A stretch of DNA of 64,000 nt from Rhizobium sp. ACO-34A. GTDB taxonomy: Bacteria > Pseudomonadota > Alphaproteobacteria > Rhizobiales > Rhizobiaceae. Numbering within the stretch: the stretch's first letter is position 1; every line of letters starts with the position of its first letter. This document shows, in pieces, positions 35,279 through 45,648 of the stretch. The notes under the pieces are model-generated. The model saw nothing but the letters and a program-made list of their open reading frames with translations. It was not told where the DNA came from and did not search any database. Both the position numbers and the translations under genes were made by a program. The stretch spans positions 499,001 through 563,000 of the forward strand of contig CP021371.1 in the NCBI GenBank assembly GCA_002600635.1, read 5' to 3'.

Positions 35279-36577
35279 ATGTTCAAGAAGCTTTCACTGG
35301 CAGCGCTGGCCCTGTCCATGACCGCAAGCACCTCGCTTGCTGCGACCAACATCACCTGGTGGCATGGCATGGGCGGCCGTAACGGCGAAGTCATCAACGA
35401 AATCGCCCAGAAGTTCAACGAAGCCCAGAGCGAATGCGCGCTGACGCCGGTTTCCAAGGGCTCGTATGAAGAAGCCCTGTCCGCCGGCATCGCGGCCTTC
35501 CGTTCCGGCGAACAGCCGAACATCCTGCAGGTCTTCGACGCAGGCGCCGCCACCATCATCAACGCCAAGGGCGCCGTCATCCCGGCTGAAGACCTGATCA
35601 AGCAGGCCGGCTATGACTTCAACCGCGAAGACTTCATCGAAGGTGTTCGCTACTTCTACGCCGATTCCGACGGCAAGTTCGTCGGCATGCCGTTCAACTC
35701 CTCGGCTCCGATCATGTACATGAACACCGACGCCCTGAAGAAGGCCGGTGTCGAAGCTCCGAAGACCTGGGAAGAGTTCGAAGCCATCGCTCCGAAGCTC
35801 AAGGAAGCCGGCTACATCCCGCTCGTCCAGACCCAGCTCACCTGGGAATTCACCGAGAACTTCTTCTCGCGTCATAACCTGCAGTTCGCTTCGAACAACA
35901 ATGGTTACGACAGCGTCGTCGACACGACGATCAACGTGACCGACCCGAACCACGTCATGATGTATGAAAAGCTGAAGGCCTGGTACGATCAGGGCCTGTT
36001 CGGCTACTACGGCGCCGGCTGGAACGACAACCAGAAGCCCTTCGAAGAAGGCAAGGTTGCGCTCTGGATCGGTTCCTCTGGCTCGTTCGGCGGCCTGCAG
36101 AAGACCGCGACCATGCCCTTCTCGGCAACCTTCCTGCCCTACTGGAAGTCGGTTATTCCGGAAGGCGTCCACACCTTCATCGGCGGCGCTTCGCTGTTCG
36201 CCATGGCCGGCAAGCCGGAAGCCGAAAACAAGTGCGTCGCTTCCTTCTTCCACTTCCTGACCTCGGCCGAGATCCAGAAGTTCTACCACCAGTCGACCGG
36301 CTACGTCGCCATCACCAAGGCAGCTTACGAGCTTGCCAAGAAGGAAGGCTACTACAACGAGAAGCCGGCCGCCGAAGTCGGTATCCAGCAGCTCTCGCTG
36401 CCGGGCGCCGAGTGGGACAAGGGCTATCGCCTGGGCTTCTACCCGCAGATCCGCACAGTGATGGAACGCGAATACAACCGCATCTTCTCCGGCGAAACCA
36501 CGCCGAAGGACGCGATGGAAACCATCAAGAAGGAAGCCGACGAGCTGCTCGCCCGCTTCGCCAAGACGGCCGGCTGA
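35279..36577 (+). CDS. ugpB: sn-Glycerol-3-phosphate ABC transporter, substrate-binding protein
   Basis: 432 residues. The signal peptide is about 1-21 (SLAALALSMTASTSLA). The mature protein starts TNITWWHGMGGRNGEVINE and is a cluster D solute-binding protein; WWHGMGG, GMPFNSSAPIMYMN and ASFFHFLTSAEIQ are typical of UgpB. It captures glycerol-3-phosphate or glycerophosphodiesters in the periplasm. Codon use is strongly biased toward C-ending codons, typical for a highly expressed gene. A PHO box precedes it and a stable hairpin follows it. Confidence 0.95.
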   Translation: MFKKLSLAALALSMTASTSLAATNITWWHGMGGRNGEVINEIAQKFNEAQSECALTPVSKGSYEEALSAGIAAFRSGEQPNILQVFDAGAATIINAKGAVIPAEDLIKQAGYDFNREDFIEGVRYFYADSDGKFVGMPFNSSAPIMYMNTDALKKAGVEAPKTWEEFEAIAPKLKEAGYIPLVQTQLTWEFTENFFSRHNLQFASNNNGYDSVVDTTINVTDPNHVMMYEKLKAWYDQGLFGYYGAGWNDNQKPFEEGKVALWIGSSGSFGGLQKTATMPFSATFLPYWKSVIPEGVHTFIGGASLFAMAGKPEAENKCVASFFHFLTSAEIQKFYHQSTGYVAITKAAYELAKKEGYYNEKPAAEVGIQQLSLPGAEWDKGYRLGFYPQIRTVMEREYNRIFSGETTPKDAMETIKKEADELLARFAKTAG

Positions 36578-36602
36578 TTTCCGGAACCTGATGTGATGAG
36601 CT

Positions 36603-36624
36603 CCCGGGGGTCTTCGCCCCCGGG
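36603..36624 (+). terminator. Intercistronic hairpin ugpB-ugpA
   Basis: CCCGGGGG (36603-36610) and CCCCCGGG (36617-36624) form an 8-bp GC stem with a 6-nt loop, followed by GTTTGCTTT. Such hairpins after the binding-protein gene limit read-through and protect the upstream mRNA, so UgpB outnumbers the permease. Confidence 0.75.
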
Positions 36625-36645
36625 GTTTGCTTTGAAAGGCACCCG

Positions 36646-37527
36646 ATGAAGCGCGTCCAGTTTTCCTCGCGATTTCTGCCCTATCTGTTCCTGCTGCCGC
36701 AGTTTGCGATCATTGTGATCTTTTTCTACTGGCCGTCGGCGCAGGCAATCCATTCCTCGTTCTTCATCGAAGACCCGTTCGGCTTCGGTGCAAGCTTCGT
36801 CGGGTTCAGCAATTACACCGACGCGCTCAACTCGTCGGAATATCTGAAGGTTGCCCGTTTCACGATCGCTTACAGCCTGATCGTGACCTTCCTCACGCTG
36901 TCGCTCGGCATGCTCCTGGCGTTGAAGGCCGATGCCGTCATCCGGGGACAGTCGGCCTACCGGACGCTGCTGATCGTGGTCTATGCCATCGCCCCGCCGG
37001 TGGCCGGCCTGATCGGCATGATGTTCTTCGACCAGCATATAGGTCCCTTCGTGAAATTCGTCTCGCTGTTCGGCTGGCAGATGAAGGTCGGGATCAACTA
37101 CTTCGATACTGCTTTCGCCATGGTGGCTGTCGCGGTGTGGAACCAGATCCCCTATAACTTCATCTTCTTCCTGTCGGGCCTGCAGGGTATTCCGGCGTCC
37201 ATCCGGGAAGCGGCGGCGATCGACTGCAAGTCGGGAACGCGGCGTTTCTGGACGGTCATCCTGCCGCTTCTGACCCCGACGGCCTTCTTCCTGCTGATCA
37301 TCAACATGACCTACTCGCTGTTCGACACTTTCGGCGTTATCGACGTCATCGTGAAGGACAAGGCGGCCAACAACCCGATCACCCTCGTCTACAAGGTCTA
37401 TCTCGACGGCTTCCGCGGCAACGACCTCGGTGCGTCCTCGGCCCAGTCGGTGATCCTTATGGTCGTGGTTCTGGTGCTGACGCTGATCCAGTTCCGCTTC
37501 ATCGAACGCCGCGTTCACTACGGTTGA
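36646..37527 (+). CDS. ugpA: sn-Glycerol-3-phosphate ABC transporter permease
   Basis: 293 residues with six membrane helices and the EAA loop (SIREAAAIDCKSGTRRFWTV) that contacts UgpC. It forms the transmembrane channel with UgpE. Second gene of the Pho-controlled ugpBAEC operon; the next gene starts 10 bp downstream. Confidence 0.95.
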   Translation: MKRVQFSSRFLPYLFLLPQFAIIVIFFYWPSAQAIHSSFFIEDPFGFGASFVGFSNYTDALNSSEYLKVARFTIAYSLIVTFLTLSLGMLLALKADAVIRGQSAYRTLLIVVYAIAPPVAGLIGMMFFDQHIGPFVKFVSLFGWQMKVGINYFDTAFAMVAVAVWNQIPYNFIFFLSGLQGIPASIREAAAIDCKSGTRRFWTVILPLLTPTAFFLLIINMTYSLFDTFGVIDVIVKDKAANNPITLVYKVYLDGFRGNDLGASSAQSVILMVVVLVLTLIQFRFIERRVHYG

Positions 37528-37537
37528 GGAGAGGCGC

Positions 37538-38380
37538 ATGTACCGAACCAAGTTCTTCGACCATCTGATCCTGATCGCCGGCGTCGTCCTGATGCTCGGG
37601 CCGCTGATGGTCGCCTTCACCACCTCCACCCACAGCGCGGCCGAAATCCATTCCAAGGGTCTGATGCTGGCGATCGGCGACCAGTTCGACGAGACCTACA
37701 GCAGGGTCCTGTTCCACGGCGGGGGCTTCACCGGAAAGGTGACGGGCCTGACCATGGCCTGGAATTCGCTGATCCTCGGCGTCGGCTTTGCCGTCGGCAA
37801 GATCGTGCTGTCGATGATGGCGGCCTATGCCATCGTCTATTTCCGCTTCCGTTTCGCGACGCTCGCCTTCTGGCTGATCTTCACGACGCTGCTGCTGCCG
37901 CTCGAAGTGCGCATCATGCCGTCCTATCAGGTGATGAGCCAGCTCGGGCTCCTCAATACCCATACCGGCCTGATCCTTCCGCTTCTGGCGTCGGCAACCG
38001 GCACCTTTTTCTTCCGGCAGTTCTTCAAGTCGGTGCCGGACGAGTTGCTGGAGGCCGCGCGCATCGATGGCGCGGGGCCGATCAAGTTCTTCTTCGACGT
38101 GCTGGTGCCGCTGTCGCGCACCATGATCGCGGCGGTCTTCATCATCATGTTCGTCTATGGCTGGAACCAGTATCTCTGGCCGCTGCTGATGACGACGGAC
38201 GAAAGCTTCTACACCCTGATGCGCGGCATCAAGCAGATCCTGCAGGTCTGGGTCGGCTCGCAGATCCCCGATTACAACGAGGCTTTCGCCATGGCCGTGC
38301 TCGCCATGCTGCCGCCCGTCATCATCGTGGTGATCTTCCAGAGCTGGTTCATCAAGGGCCTGACGGAAACCGACAAGTAG
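37538..38380 (+). CDS. ugpE: sn-Glycerol-3-phosphate ABC transporter permease
   Basis: 280 residues, six membrane helices. The EAA loop is [20 protein letters not shown]. Partner of UgpA. The start follows a GAGGAGAGG ribosome-binding sequence. UgpC begins 14 bp after its stop. Confidence 0.95.
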   Translation: MYRTKFFDHLILIAGVVLMLGPLMVAFTTSTHSAAEIHSKGLMLAIGDQFDETYSRVLFHGGGFTGKVTGLTMAWNSLILGVGFAVGKIVLSMMAAYAIVYFRFRFATLAFWLIFTTLLLPLEVRIMPSYQVMSQLGLLNTHTGLILPLLASATGTFFFRQFFKSVPDELLEAARIDGAGPIKFFFDVLVPLSRTMIAAVFIIMFVYGWNQYLWPLLMTTDESFYTLMRGIKQILQVWVGSQIPDYNEAFAMAVLAMLPPVIIVVIFQSWFIKGLTETDK

Positions 38381-38394
38381 GAAAGGTTGAGCCC

Positions 38395-39510
38395 ATGGCT
38401 TCCATTCAAATCGACCAGGTCTCGAAGATCTACGACGGCGGCGTCCGGGCCGTCAAAAGCATCGATATCGACATCGCCGACGGTGAATTCATCGTGCTCG
38501 TCGGTCCCTCAGGCTGCGGCAAGTCCACGCTGCTGCGCATGGTCGCCGGGCTGGAAACCATCTCGGAAGGCACGGTCAGCATCGACGACCGCATCGTCAA
38601 CCAGATCGAGCCCGCCGACCGCGATATCGCCATGGTGTTCCAGAACTACGCGCTCTATCCGCACATGACGGTCTACGACAACCTCGCCTACGGCCTGAAG
38701 AACCGCAAGACGCCGAAGGCGGAGATCGAGGCGCGCGTGGCGGAAGCCGCCCGCATGCTGGAAATCGAACCCTATCTGAAGCGCAAGCCGCGCGCGCTTT
38801 CCGGTGGCCAGCGTCAGCGCGTTGCCATGGGCCGCGCCATCGTGCGCAAGCCCGCGGTCTTCCTGTTCGACGAACCGCTTTCCAACCTCGATGCCAAGCT
38901 GCGTGTCACCATGCGCGGCGAGATCCGCAAACTGCAGCGCCGCCTTGGCACCACCGCGATCTACGTGACCCACGACCAGCTCGAGGCCATGACGCTTGCC
39001 GACCGGCTGGTGGTGCTGAACGGCGGCGCGATCGAGCAGATCGGCACGCCGCTCGAGGTCTATCATCGCCCGGCTTCCACCTTCGTCGCGAGCTTCATCG
39101 GTTCTCCCGCTATGAACCTCGTTCAGGCGGTGGTGGAAGGCGGCAGGCTGTCCATCGGTGACGCGACGGTCGATTTCGGAAGCGATCTTCCTGTCAGCGG
39201 CGGCGTGACCGTGGGTGTCCGGGCGGAAGACCTGCTGCCTGCGACGAGTTCAGAACCGTCGCTGCCGTTCAAGGTCGATTACGTCGAGGAACTTGGCGCC
39301 CATCGTCTCGTCCATGGTCATGTCGGTGGTCAGGTGGTGACCGCCGTGATCGCGCTCGGCATGGAAATCCCGGTGGATATGCGCCTGACGGTCTCACAGC
39401 AGCGTCTGCATTTCTTCGATCGGGAAAACGGCCGGCGGATCGCTACATCTTCAGCCGCAGTGCCGCTTACAGGTGTTGCAAATCCGCTGATCGAGGTTTC
39501 GCCCGCCTGA
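38395..39510 (+). CDS. ugpC: sn-Glycerol-3-phosphate ABC transporter ATP-binding protein
   Basis: 371 residues. Walker A is [10 protein letters not shown] (about 36-45), signature [14 protein letters not shown], Walker [15 protein letters not shown]-terminal TOBE/MalK-like regulatory domain follows (about 240-371). It energises the UgpAE channel. Last gene of the operon; no terminator seen just after it. Confidence 0.94.
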   Translation: MASIQIDQVSKIYDGGVRAVKSIDIDIADGEFIVLVGPSGCGKSTLLRMVAGLETISEGTVSIDDRIVNQIEPADRDIAMVFQNYALYPHMTVYDNLAYGLKNRKTPKAEIEARVAEAARMLEIEPYLKRKPRALSGGQRQRVAMGRAIVRKPAVFLFDEPLSNLDAKLRVTMRGEIRKLQRRLGTTAIYVTHDQLEAMTLADRLVVLNGGAIEQIGTPLEVYHRPASTFVASFIGSPAMNLVQAVVEGGRLSIGDATVDFGSDLPVSGGVTVGVRAEDLLPATSSEPSLPFKVDYVEELGAHRLVHGHVGGQVVTAVIALGMEIPVDMRLTVSQQRLHFFDRENGRRIATSSAAVPLTGVANPLIEVSPA

Positions 39511-39570
39511 ACTCCCTGCCTGATTGCCCGTGCCGTGCCGGCCCTGCAAATCAACGTCGCTCAGCGGGAT

Positions 39571-39610
39571 CGTTACAATTCTAACGAACTCGCGAACGGT
39601 AATATAACCG
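39571..39610. promoter_or_regulatory. Two small dyads upstream of the cupin gene
   Basis: CGTTA-N6-TAACG (39571-39586) and CGGT-N6-ACCG (39597-39610), centres 25 bp apart, 48 bp before the cupin start. They may be operator half-sites for an unknown regulator. The match is short, so chance is possible. Confidence 0.35.
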
Positions 39611-39657
39611 CTCTCTGGTAGCGTTCCCGCAATTGCACAATCGATATGGGAACATAA

Positions 39658-40158
39658 ATGCCTTTGAAGCTTATGATTGCCAGCATGGCCGGCGTGCTGA
39701 TGACCATGCCCCGGCCGGTCCGCGCCAGCGAAATGCCGCCGGTGGTTTCGGCCCATAGCGGCCATCTCGCGCTGAAGCCCGCACCGATCAATCCGGAATG
39801 GATCATTCGTGGAACGCCGGTCGCTCGCGTCGGCGATCATTCCACCAGCACCGATGAAGCAAGCTCGACGGCCGTATGGGATTGCACGGCGGGCGAATTC
39901 CGCTGGTATTTCGGCTGGGACGAGACCGTGGTGATCCAGGAAGGCGAAGTGCATGTGACCGCCGCGGACGGCACGGAGCGCACCCTGCGCGCCGGCGATA
40001 TCGCCTATTTCCGCGGTGGCACCTGGGCGACCTGGCGCGTCGACGACTATGTCCGCAAGGTTGCCTTCCTGCGCAAGCCGTTCCCCGAACCGCTGGCGAC
40101 GCTCTATCGCATCCGCAACGCCTTGCGTTCTCCGACGGCGACGAGCGTGCTCGGCTGA
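39658..40158 (+). CDS. Cupin-domain protein with signal-like N-terminus
   Basis: 166 residues. An N-terminal hydrophobic stretch (LKLMIASMAGVLMTM) looks like a signal peptide. The single cupin domain (about 60-145) has EFRWYFGWDETVVIQEGEVH and the second-motif GDIAYFRGGTWATWRV, as in the DUF861/EutQ-like cupin_3 group. Many cupins are small enzymes or sugar binders; the role is unknown. It may be periplasmic. Confidence 0.8.
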   Translation: MPLKLMIASMAGVLMTMPRPVRASEMPPVVSAHSGHLALKPAPINPEWIIRGTPVARVGDHSTSTDEASSTAVWDCTAGEFRWYFGWDETVVIQEGEVHVTAADGTERTLRAGDIAYFRGGTWATWRVDDYVRKVAFLRKPFPEPLATLYRIRNALRSPTATSVLG

Positions 40159-40248
40159 TCCGCCGATCAGCAAAATTGAAGCCGGCAGGACGTTGCCTTT
40201 AGCCCCGAGGCGGCCTACATCTCCAAGGCTTTCAACAGGGGCAGGGTT

Positions 40249-41196
40249 ATGGCGAAGATTACCAATGTCGCGGTCCAGATGGATCACGTCTCCACCATCA
40301 ATATCGCGGGCGATTCCACCTTTGCGATGAGCCTGGAGGCGCAGGCCCGCGGCTACCGGCTGTTTCACTACACGCCGAACCAGCTCAGCATGCGTGACGG
40401 CCGCATCCTTGCGACCGTCCAGCCCATGCAGCTTCGCGATGTGAAGGGCGATCATTTCAGCCTCGGCGATGCCGAGCAGGTCGATCTCTCGACCATGGAT
40501 GTGGTGCTGCTCCGTCAGGACCCGCCCTTCGACATGGCCTACATCACCTCGACCCATCTGCTGGAGCGCATCCATCCGAAGACGCTGGTCGTGAACGATC
40601 CGGCCTGGGTGCGCAATTCGCCGGAGAAGATCTTCGTCACCGAATTTGCCGACCTGATGCCGAAGACCCTGATTACCCGCGATGCGGCCGAGATCGCCCG
40701 CTTCCGTGAGGAGATGGGCGACATCATCCTGAAGCCGCTTTACGGCAATGGCGGCGCCGGCGTCTTCCATTCCTCCCGCGACGACCGCAATTTCTCGTCG
40801 CTGATCGAGATGTTCCATCAGATGTTCCGCGAACCCTTCATCGCCCAGGCCTATCTGCCGGCAGTGCGCAAGGGCGACAAGCGCATCATTCTGATCGACG
40901 GCGAACCCGTCGGCGCCATCAACCGGGTGCCGGCCGAGCATGACAGCCGCTCCAACATGCATGTCGGCGGTCGCGCCGAGGCAACGGAACTCACCGCGCG
41001 CGAGAAGGAAATCTGCGCCCGTATCGGCCCCGCGCTGAGGGAACGCGGCTTCTTACTGGTCGGCATCGATGTCATCGGTGATTACATGACCGAGATCAAC
41101 GTCACCTCTCCGACCGGTATTCGCGAAGTGAAGAAGTTCGGCGGCGCCGACATAGCAGCTCTCCTCTGGGACGCCATCGAAAAGAAGCGCGCCTGA
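40249..41196 (+). CDS. gshB: Glutathione synthetase
   Basis: 315 residues, prokaryotic ATP-grasp form. N-terminal [20 protein letters not shown] and [19 protein letters not shown] are characteristic. The ATP-grasp core has [14 protein letters not shown] and [13 protein letters not shown]. It joins gamma-Glu-Cys and Gly. Its own terminator follows. Confidence 0.97.
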   Translation: MAKITNVAVQMDHVSTINIAGDSTFAMSLEAQARGYRLFHYTPNQLSMRDGRILATVQPMQLRDVKGDHFSLGDAEQVDLSTMDVVLLRQDPPFDMAYITSTHLLERIHPKTLVVNDPAWVRNSPEKIFVTEFADLMPKTLITRDAAEIARFREEMGDIILKPLYGNGGAGVFHSSRDDRNFSSLIEMFHQMFREPFIAQAYLPAVRKGDKRIILIDGEPVGAINRVPAEHDSRSNMHVGGRAEATELTAREKEICARIGPALRERGFLLVGIDVIGDYMTEINVTSPTGIREVKKFGGADIAALLWDAIEKKRA

Positions 41197-41202
41197 CCGG
41201 CT

Positions 41203-41232
41203 CCGGCTCGCAGCTGCCTGCGATCCGGTTTT
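41203..41232 (+). terminator. Rho-independent terminator after gshB
   Basis: Eleven-bp stem with one mismatch (41203-41213/41218-41228), loop CTGC, then TTTTG. Begins just after the gshB stop. Confidence 0.8.
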
Positions 41233-41394
41233 GTTCGCCGAATACAACCTGAAACAACCTGCCTCCGACTTTGACGGGAGTTTGTTCTGTTAATGTTCTT
41301 GTTTTTGCGTTGCGATCGTGCAAGATTGCAATCGGCAACCCGCGCAAGATGTAGTTGCGTGAGGGTAGCTTAGGGGCGAGCAGGGGAACGGGCA

Positions 41395-42927
41395 ATGGTG
41401 GCGCGCGTCAGTACGGTTGCATTTCAGGGCATAGAAGGTGTTCCGGTCGACGTTCAGGTGATGGTCGCGCCTGGCAAGATCGGCATGCAGATCGTCGGCC
41501 TGCCGGACAAGGCCGTGGCCGAAAGCCGGGAACGGGTGCAGGCGGCGCTCCATGCCTCGGGACTGGCGCTGCCGCCGAAGCGCGTGACGGTCAATCTCGC
41601 CCCCGCTGATCTTCCCAAGGAAGGCTCGCATTTCGACCTGCCGATCGCACTTGGCCTGATGGCCGCACTCGGCGCCATACCCGCCGAAGCGCTTTCGGGT
41701 TTTGTGGTGATTGGTGAACTCAATCTCGATGGCACGATCGCGGCCGTTGCCGGCGCTCTTCCGGCGGCAATCGGCGCGAATGCCATGGGCAAGGGCCTCA
41801 TCTGCCCGGCTGAAAGCGGCGCGGAAGCGGCGTGGGCGGGATCGGATATCGATATTCTCGCGCCCCGCAGCCTGATCGCGCTTGCCAATCATTTCCGTGG
41901 CACGCAGGTCCTGTCGAGGCCTGAGCCCGCAATCCGTGCGCCTGCCGCCAATCTGCCTGACCTCGCCGACATCAAGGGGCAGGAGAGCGCCAAGCGGGCT
42001 CTGGAAGTCGCTGCCGCCGGCGGCCATAATCTGTTGATGGTCGGGCCTCCCGGTTCCGGCAAATCGATGCTGGCGGCCCGCCTGCCATCCATCCTGCCTC
42101 CGCTTTCCGCGGCCGAGCTGCTGGATGTCTCCATGGTGCATTCCGTTGCCGGCCAGCTCTCGGGCGGCAAGCTTTCGGACCGGCGGCCGTTCCGCACGCC
42201 TCACCATTCCGCCACCATGGCAGCCCTTGTCGGTGGCGGTCTGCGCGCACGACCGGGCGAAGCCTCGCTTGCCCATCACGGGGTGCTTTTCCTCGACGAG
42301 TTCCCGGAATTCTCGCCGCAGGTGCTGGATGCGCTGCGCCAGCCTTTGGAAACCGGCGAATGCATCATCGCCCGGGCCAATCACCGGGTCGCCTATCCCG
42401 CCGACTTCCAGCTCGTGGCGGCAATGAACCCCTGCCGCTGCGGCATGGCTGGTGAACCCGGGCATACCTGCGCCCGCGGCCCGCGTTGCCTCACCGATTA
42501 TCAGGGCAGGATTTCCGGGCCGCTGATGGACCGCATCGATATCCGCATCGATGTGCCGGCAGTCTCCGCCACCGATCTCATCAAGCCGATGGCGGCCGAG
42601 CGAAGCGAGGATGTTGCCCACCGGGTTTTCGCGGCTCGCGAGCGCCAGCGGCAGCGCTTTGCCGAGGCGGGCACGCCGGGAGTGTCGACCAATGCCCGCT
42701 GCTCCACGGCGATGATCGAAAAACTCGCGGAACTGGATGCGGGAGGTACGCAGCTCCTGAGGGATGCCGCGGAGAAGTTCAGGTTTTCGGCCCGGGCCTA
42801 TCATCGGGTGCTGAAAGTGGCGCGGACGCTTGCCGATCTCGACGGCTCGGCGATGCTCGGGCGCATTCACCTTGCCGAGGCGATTTCCTACCGTATCCCG
42901 TCGGAACGGTTGTCTGCCGCCGCGTGA
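41395..42927 (+). CDS. comM: YifB/ComM-family Mg-chelatase-like AAA ATPase
   Basis: 510 residues. An N-terminal Lon-like/ChlI domain (VARVSTVAFQGIEGVPVDVQ) is followed by an AAA+ module with Walker A GPPGSGKSMLAARL (about 215-228) and Walker B GVLFLDEFPEF. A zinc-like CRCGMAGEPGHTC stretch and a C-terminal helical domain come next. In other bacteria ComM is a helicase that drives branch migration in natural transformation; a recombination role is inferred here. It is convergent with cysK. Confidence 0.94.
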   Translation: MVARVSTVAFQGIEGVPVDVQVMVAPGKIGMQIVGLPDKAVAESRERVQAALHASGLALPPKRVTVNLAPADLPKEGSHFDLPIALGLMAALGAIPAEALSGFVVIGELNLDGTIAAVAGALPAAIGANAMGKGLICPAESGAEAAWAGSDIDILAPRSLIALANHFRGTQVLSRPEPAIRAPAANLPDLADIKGQESAKRALEVAAAGGHNLLMVGPPGSGKSMLAARLPSILPPLSAAELLDVSMVHSVAGQLSGGKLSDRRPFRTPHHSATMAALVGGGLRARPGEASLAHHGVLFLDEFPEFSPQVLDALRQPLETGECIIARANHRVAYPADFQLVAAMNPCRCGMAGEPGHTCARGPRCLTDYQGRISGPLMDRIDIRIDVPAVSATDLIKPMAAERSEDVAHRVFAARERQRQRFAEAGTPGVSTNARCSTAMIEKLAELDAGGTQLLRDAAEKFRFSARAYHRVLKVARTLADLDGSAMLGRIHLAEAISYRIPSERLSAAA

Positions 42928-42965
42928 GTGAGCGGATCGGCAGGAAAGCCGAGCGGAAAGTGAAA

Positions 42966-42985
42966 GGGGCGCCGTCAAGCGCCCC
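42966..42985 (-). terminator. Terminator between comM and cysK
   Basis: GGGGCGC-N6-GCGCCCC (42966-42972/42979-42985). On the minus strand it is followed by TTTCACTTT, serving cysK; it may also end comM transcripts. Confidence 0.7.
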
Positions 42986-43012
42986 CTGATGCTGCAGAAG
43001 CTGGACGAGCTG

Positions 43013-43981
43013 TTATTCGCCGAGGCCGGCAAAGAGCGCCGTCGAAAGGTAGCGTTCGGCAAAGGACGGGATGATGACGACGATGGTCTTGCCGGCGTTT
43101 TCCTCGCGGCTGCCGACCTTGATCGCGGCGGAGAGTGCGGCTCCTGAGGAAATGCCGACCGGCACGCCTTCGAGGCGAGCTACGAGACGGGCGGTCTCGA
43201 AGGCTTCGTCGTTGGTGGAAGGCACGATCTCGTCATAGATCGTGGTGTCGAGGATCTTCGGCGCAAAGCCCGCGCCGATGCCCTGGATCTTGTGCGGGCC
43301 GGGATTGCCGCCGGAGAGCACCGGGCTGTCGGCGGGTTCCACGGCGATGACTTTGATCGAAGGCTTCTTCGCCTTCAGCACCTGGCCGACGCCGGTAATG
43401 GTGCCGCCCGTGCCGATGCCGGCGACGAAGATGTCGACCTTGCCATCGGTATCGTTCCAGATTTCCTCGGCCGTCGTCTTGCGATGGATTTCCGGATTGG
43501 CCGGGTTTTCGAACTGTTGGGGAATGATGGCGTCCGGCAGTGTCGCGGCCAGCTCCTCGGCCTTGGCGATTGCGCCCTTCATGCCCTTCGGCCCCTCGGT
43601 CAGGACCAGTTCCGCGCCGAGCAGCGCCAGCATCTTGCGGCGCTCGATCGACATGGTTTCCGGCATGGTCAGGATCAGCTTGTAGCCCTTCGCCGCAGCG
43701 GCAAAGGCGAGCGCGATACCGGTGTTGCCGGAGGTCGGCTCGATGAGGGTGGTCTTTCCGGGCGCGATCTTGCCCTGTGCCTCGAGGCTTTCGATCATCG
43801 CGACGCCGATACGGTCTTTCACCGAAGCGATCGGGTTGAAGAATTCGAGCTTGGCAAGAAGATTGGCCTTGACGCCCTTCTCCTTCGCGAGCTTGTCCAG
43901 GCGCACAAGCGGAGTGTCGCCGATGGTCTCGGTGATCGAGTTGTAGACGCGGCCGCGGCCCGGCTTCTTGGCTTCCGACAT
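43013..43981 (-). CDS. cysK: Cysteine synthase A
   Basis: 322 residues of the PLP-dependent OASS family. PLP-lysine Lys55 lies in IASVKDRIG; the substrate loop [10 protein letters not shown] and the phosphate-binding [10 protein letters not shown] are intact. It makes cysteine from O-acetylserine and sulfide. The upstream gap to the LysE gene is about 200 bp and has no gene. Confidence 0.97.
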   Translation of the reverse strand: MSEAKKPGRGRVYNSITETIGDTPLVRLDKLAKEKGVKANLLAKLEFFNPIASVKDRIGVAMIESLEAQGKIAPGKTTLIEPTSGNTGIALAFAAAAKGYKLILTMPETMSIERRKMLALLGAELVLTEGPKGMKGAIAKAEELAATLPDAIIPQQFENPANPEIHRKTTAEEIWNDTDGKVDIFVAGIGTGGTITGVGQVLKAKKPSIKVIAVEPADSPVLSGGNPGPHKIQGIGAGFAPKILDTTIYDEIVPSTNDEAFETARLVARLEGVPVGISSGAALSAAIKVGSREENAGKTIVVIIPSFAERYLSTALFAGLGE

Positions 43982-44191
43982 GATATTGCTCCTTGGAAAA
44001 GCCTCTGTTTGGAAATCACAATAAGATCAAATAACGCCCCCTGCCAGAAGCCTTCATCCGCTTGCGGGCGATAGTCTGGAAAAAACGCCGCGACCTGATG
44101 TCCCGACAGCGAAGGTCATTCCAGCTCGCAGCAATTCCGGCAAGGATGCGCAACAGGGCATTGAAGGCGTTTCAGTTGGCTCCTCAAGGCT

Positions 44192-44806
44192 CTAGGCGCG
44201 GGCAGCGATATAGGCGGCGGTGCCGGCCAGAACACTCGCCGCCGAGCGGTTCAGGGTCTTGAGGGCCGCCGGCTTCTTCAGCAATGTTCGCGCCTGCGAG
44301 GCAAGCAGGATATAGGGAAGCAGCACCGCCATCAGCACAGCGAATGTCGTGCCGGCAAGAACGGCGTAATCCTGCCAGTCGATCTGCTGGAGGGGAATAA
44401 GCGTGGGGACCAGCGCGACATAAAACAGCATGGTCTTGGGATTGCCGAGCGTCAGCAGGAAGCCGGAAAGGAAGGACAGGCCGGCATGCGTCGCGCGCTG
44501 TGCCTCGATCTTCTGCGGCAGGAGCCCGGCGGTCCAGAGCTTCCAGGCGATATAGCAGAGATAGAGCGCGCCGAGATATTTGATGACGAGAAACGGTGTG
44601 GTGAAAGTCTGCGCCACCAGCGCGAGGCCGAGGACGACCGCGGTCAGGTAGCAGAGATCGCCGAGAATGAGACCGAGCCCCATGAAGAATGTCGGCCGGA
44701 AACCGGAGCCGAGAGCGCGGGCGACGATTGCCGTCATGCCGGGGCCGGGAATGGCAGCTGCAATGAACAGCGCGCCGCCATAGGCGAGCAGGGCGGCAGG
44801 GGTCAT
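44192..44806 (-). CDS. LysE-family amino-acid exporter
   Basis: 204 residues with about six membrane helices. N-terminal AAIPGPGMTAIVARALGSG is the LysE/RhtB motif. Exports amino acids or homoserine lactone-like compounds; substrate unknown. It is divergent to a second LysE gene, 205 bp away, with no gene between. Confidence 0.9.
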   Translation of the reverse strand: MTPAALLAYGGALFIAAAIPGPGMTAIVARALGSGFRPTFFMGLGLILGDLCYLTAVVLGLALVAQTFTTPFLVIKYLGALYLCYIAWKLWTAGLLPQKIEAQRATHAGLSFLSGFLLTLGNPKTMLFYVALVPTLIPLQQIDWQDYAVLAGTTFAVLMAVLLPYILLASQARTLLKKPAALKTLNRSAASVLAGTAAYIAARA

Positions 44807-45011
44807 GGTTTCCTCCTCGTGCGATCCGAAGTTCTAGGGACTCTAAAGAGGCCACGACTTCGGCTGCCGGTATTGGTTCCGGCCATTGATGAGGACGTAC
44901 CTCCATGCGCCCAAACTTGCAATGGTGACAGGATTGCGCTTGCGACAGGCCTTGCGCCCTGCATAGGGTCGCCGCACCCGCCTTCGTCCGATACTTCCGA
45001 TTGGATTTCCG

Positions 45012-45644
45012 ATGCCTTCCCTGCCTGCAATCCTCGCCTTTGCCCTGATCTGCCTCGGCATGGTCCTGACGCCGGGGCCGAACATGATCTATCTGGTATC
45101 GCGATCCATCTGTCAGGGACCGGCCGCAGGTCTCGTTTCTCTCGGCGGCGTAGCGCTCGGCTTCGTCTTCTACATGCTGATGTCGGCGCTTGGCATCACC
45201 GTTCTCATCATGGCTGTGCCCTTCGCCTATGATGTCCTGAAGTTCGCGGGTGCTGCCTATCTGCTGTGGATGGCATGGCAGGCGCTGAAGCCGGGCGGGC
45301 GCTCGCCCTTTCAGGTGCGCGATCTGCCGAAGGACAGCCCAGCCAAGCTCTTCGTCATGGGTCTTGTGACCAACCTTCTCAATCCGAAGGCCGCTGTTCT
45401 CTATCTTTCGCTGCTGCCGCAGTTCGTGGATCCCGCCAAGGGCAGTGTTCTCCTGCAGTCGGTGGTGCTGGGAAGCACGCAGATCGCCATCAGCGTCACG
45501 GTCAATGCCATGATCGCGCTGATGGCGGGGTCCATTGCCATTTTCCTTGCCGGCCGCCCCTTCTGGATGGTCGTGCAACGCTGGCTGATGGGCACGGTGC
45601 TTGCCGCACTCGCCTTGCGGATGGCGACCGAAGCGCAGCGCTGA
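45012..45644 (+). CDS. LysE-family amino-acid exporter
   Basis: 210 residues, six helices. GMVLTPGPNMIYLVSRSICQ is the classic RhtB motif, and MGLVTNLLNPKAAVLYLSLLPQF matches the family. The paralogue on the opposite strand is clearly diverged in sequence, so the two may export different substrates. Confidence 0.92.
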   Translation: MPSLPAILAFALICLGMVLTPGPNMIYLVSRSICQGPAAGLVSLGGVALGFVFYMLMSALGITVLIMAVPFAYDVLKFAGAAYLLWMAWQALKPGGRSPFQVRDLPKDSPAKLFVMGLVTNLLNPKAAVLYLSLLPQFVDPAKGSVLLQSVVLGSTQIAISVTVNAMIALMAGSIAIFLAGRPFWMVVQRWLMGTVLAALALRMATEAQR

Positions 45645-45648
45645 GCAA

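Noticed and set aside
41290..43062. Minus-strand frame across comM
   Set aside because: Antisense shadow of comM, whose Walker motifs are intact.
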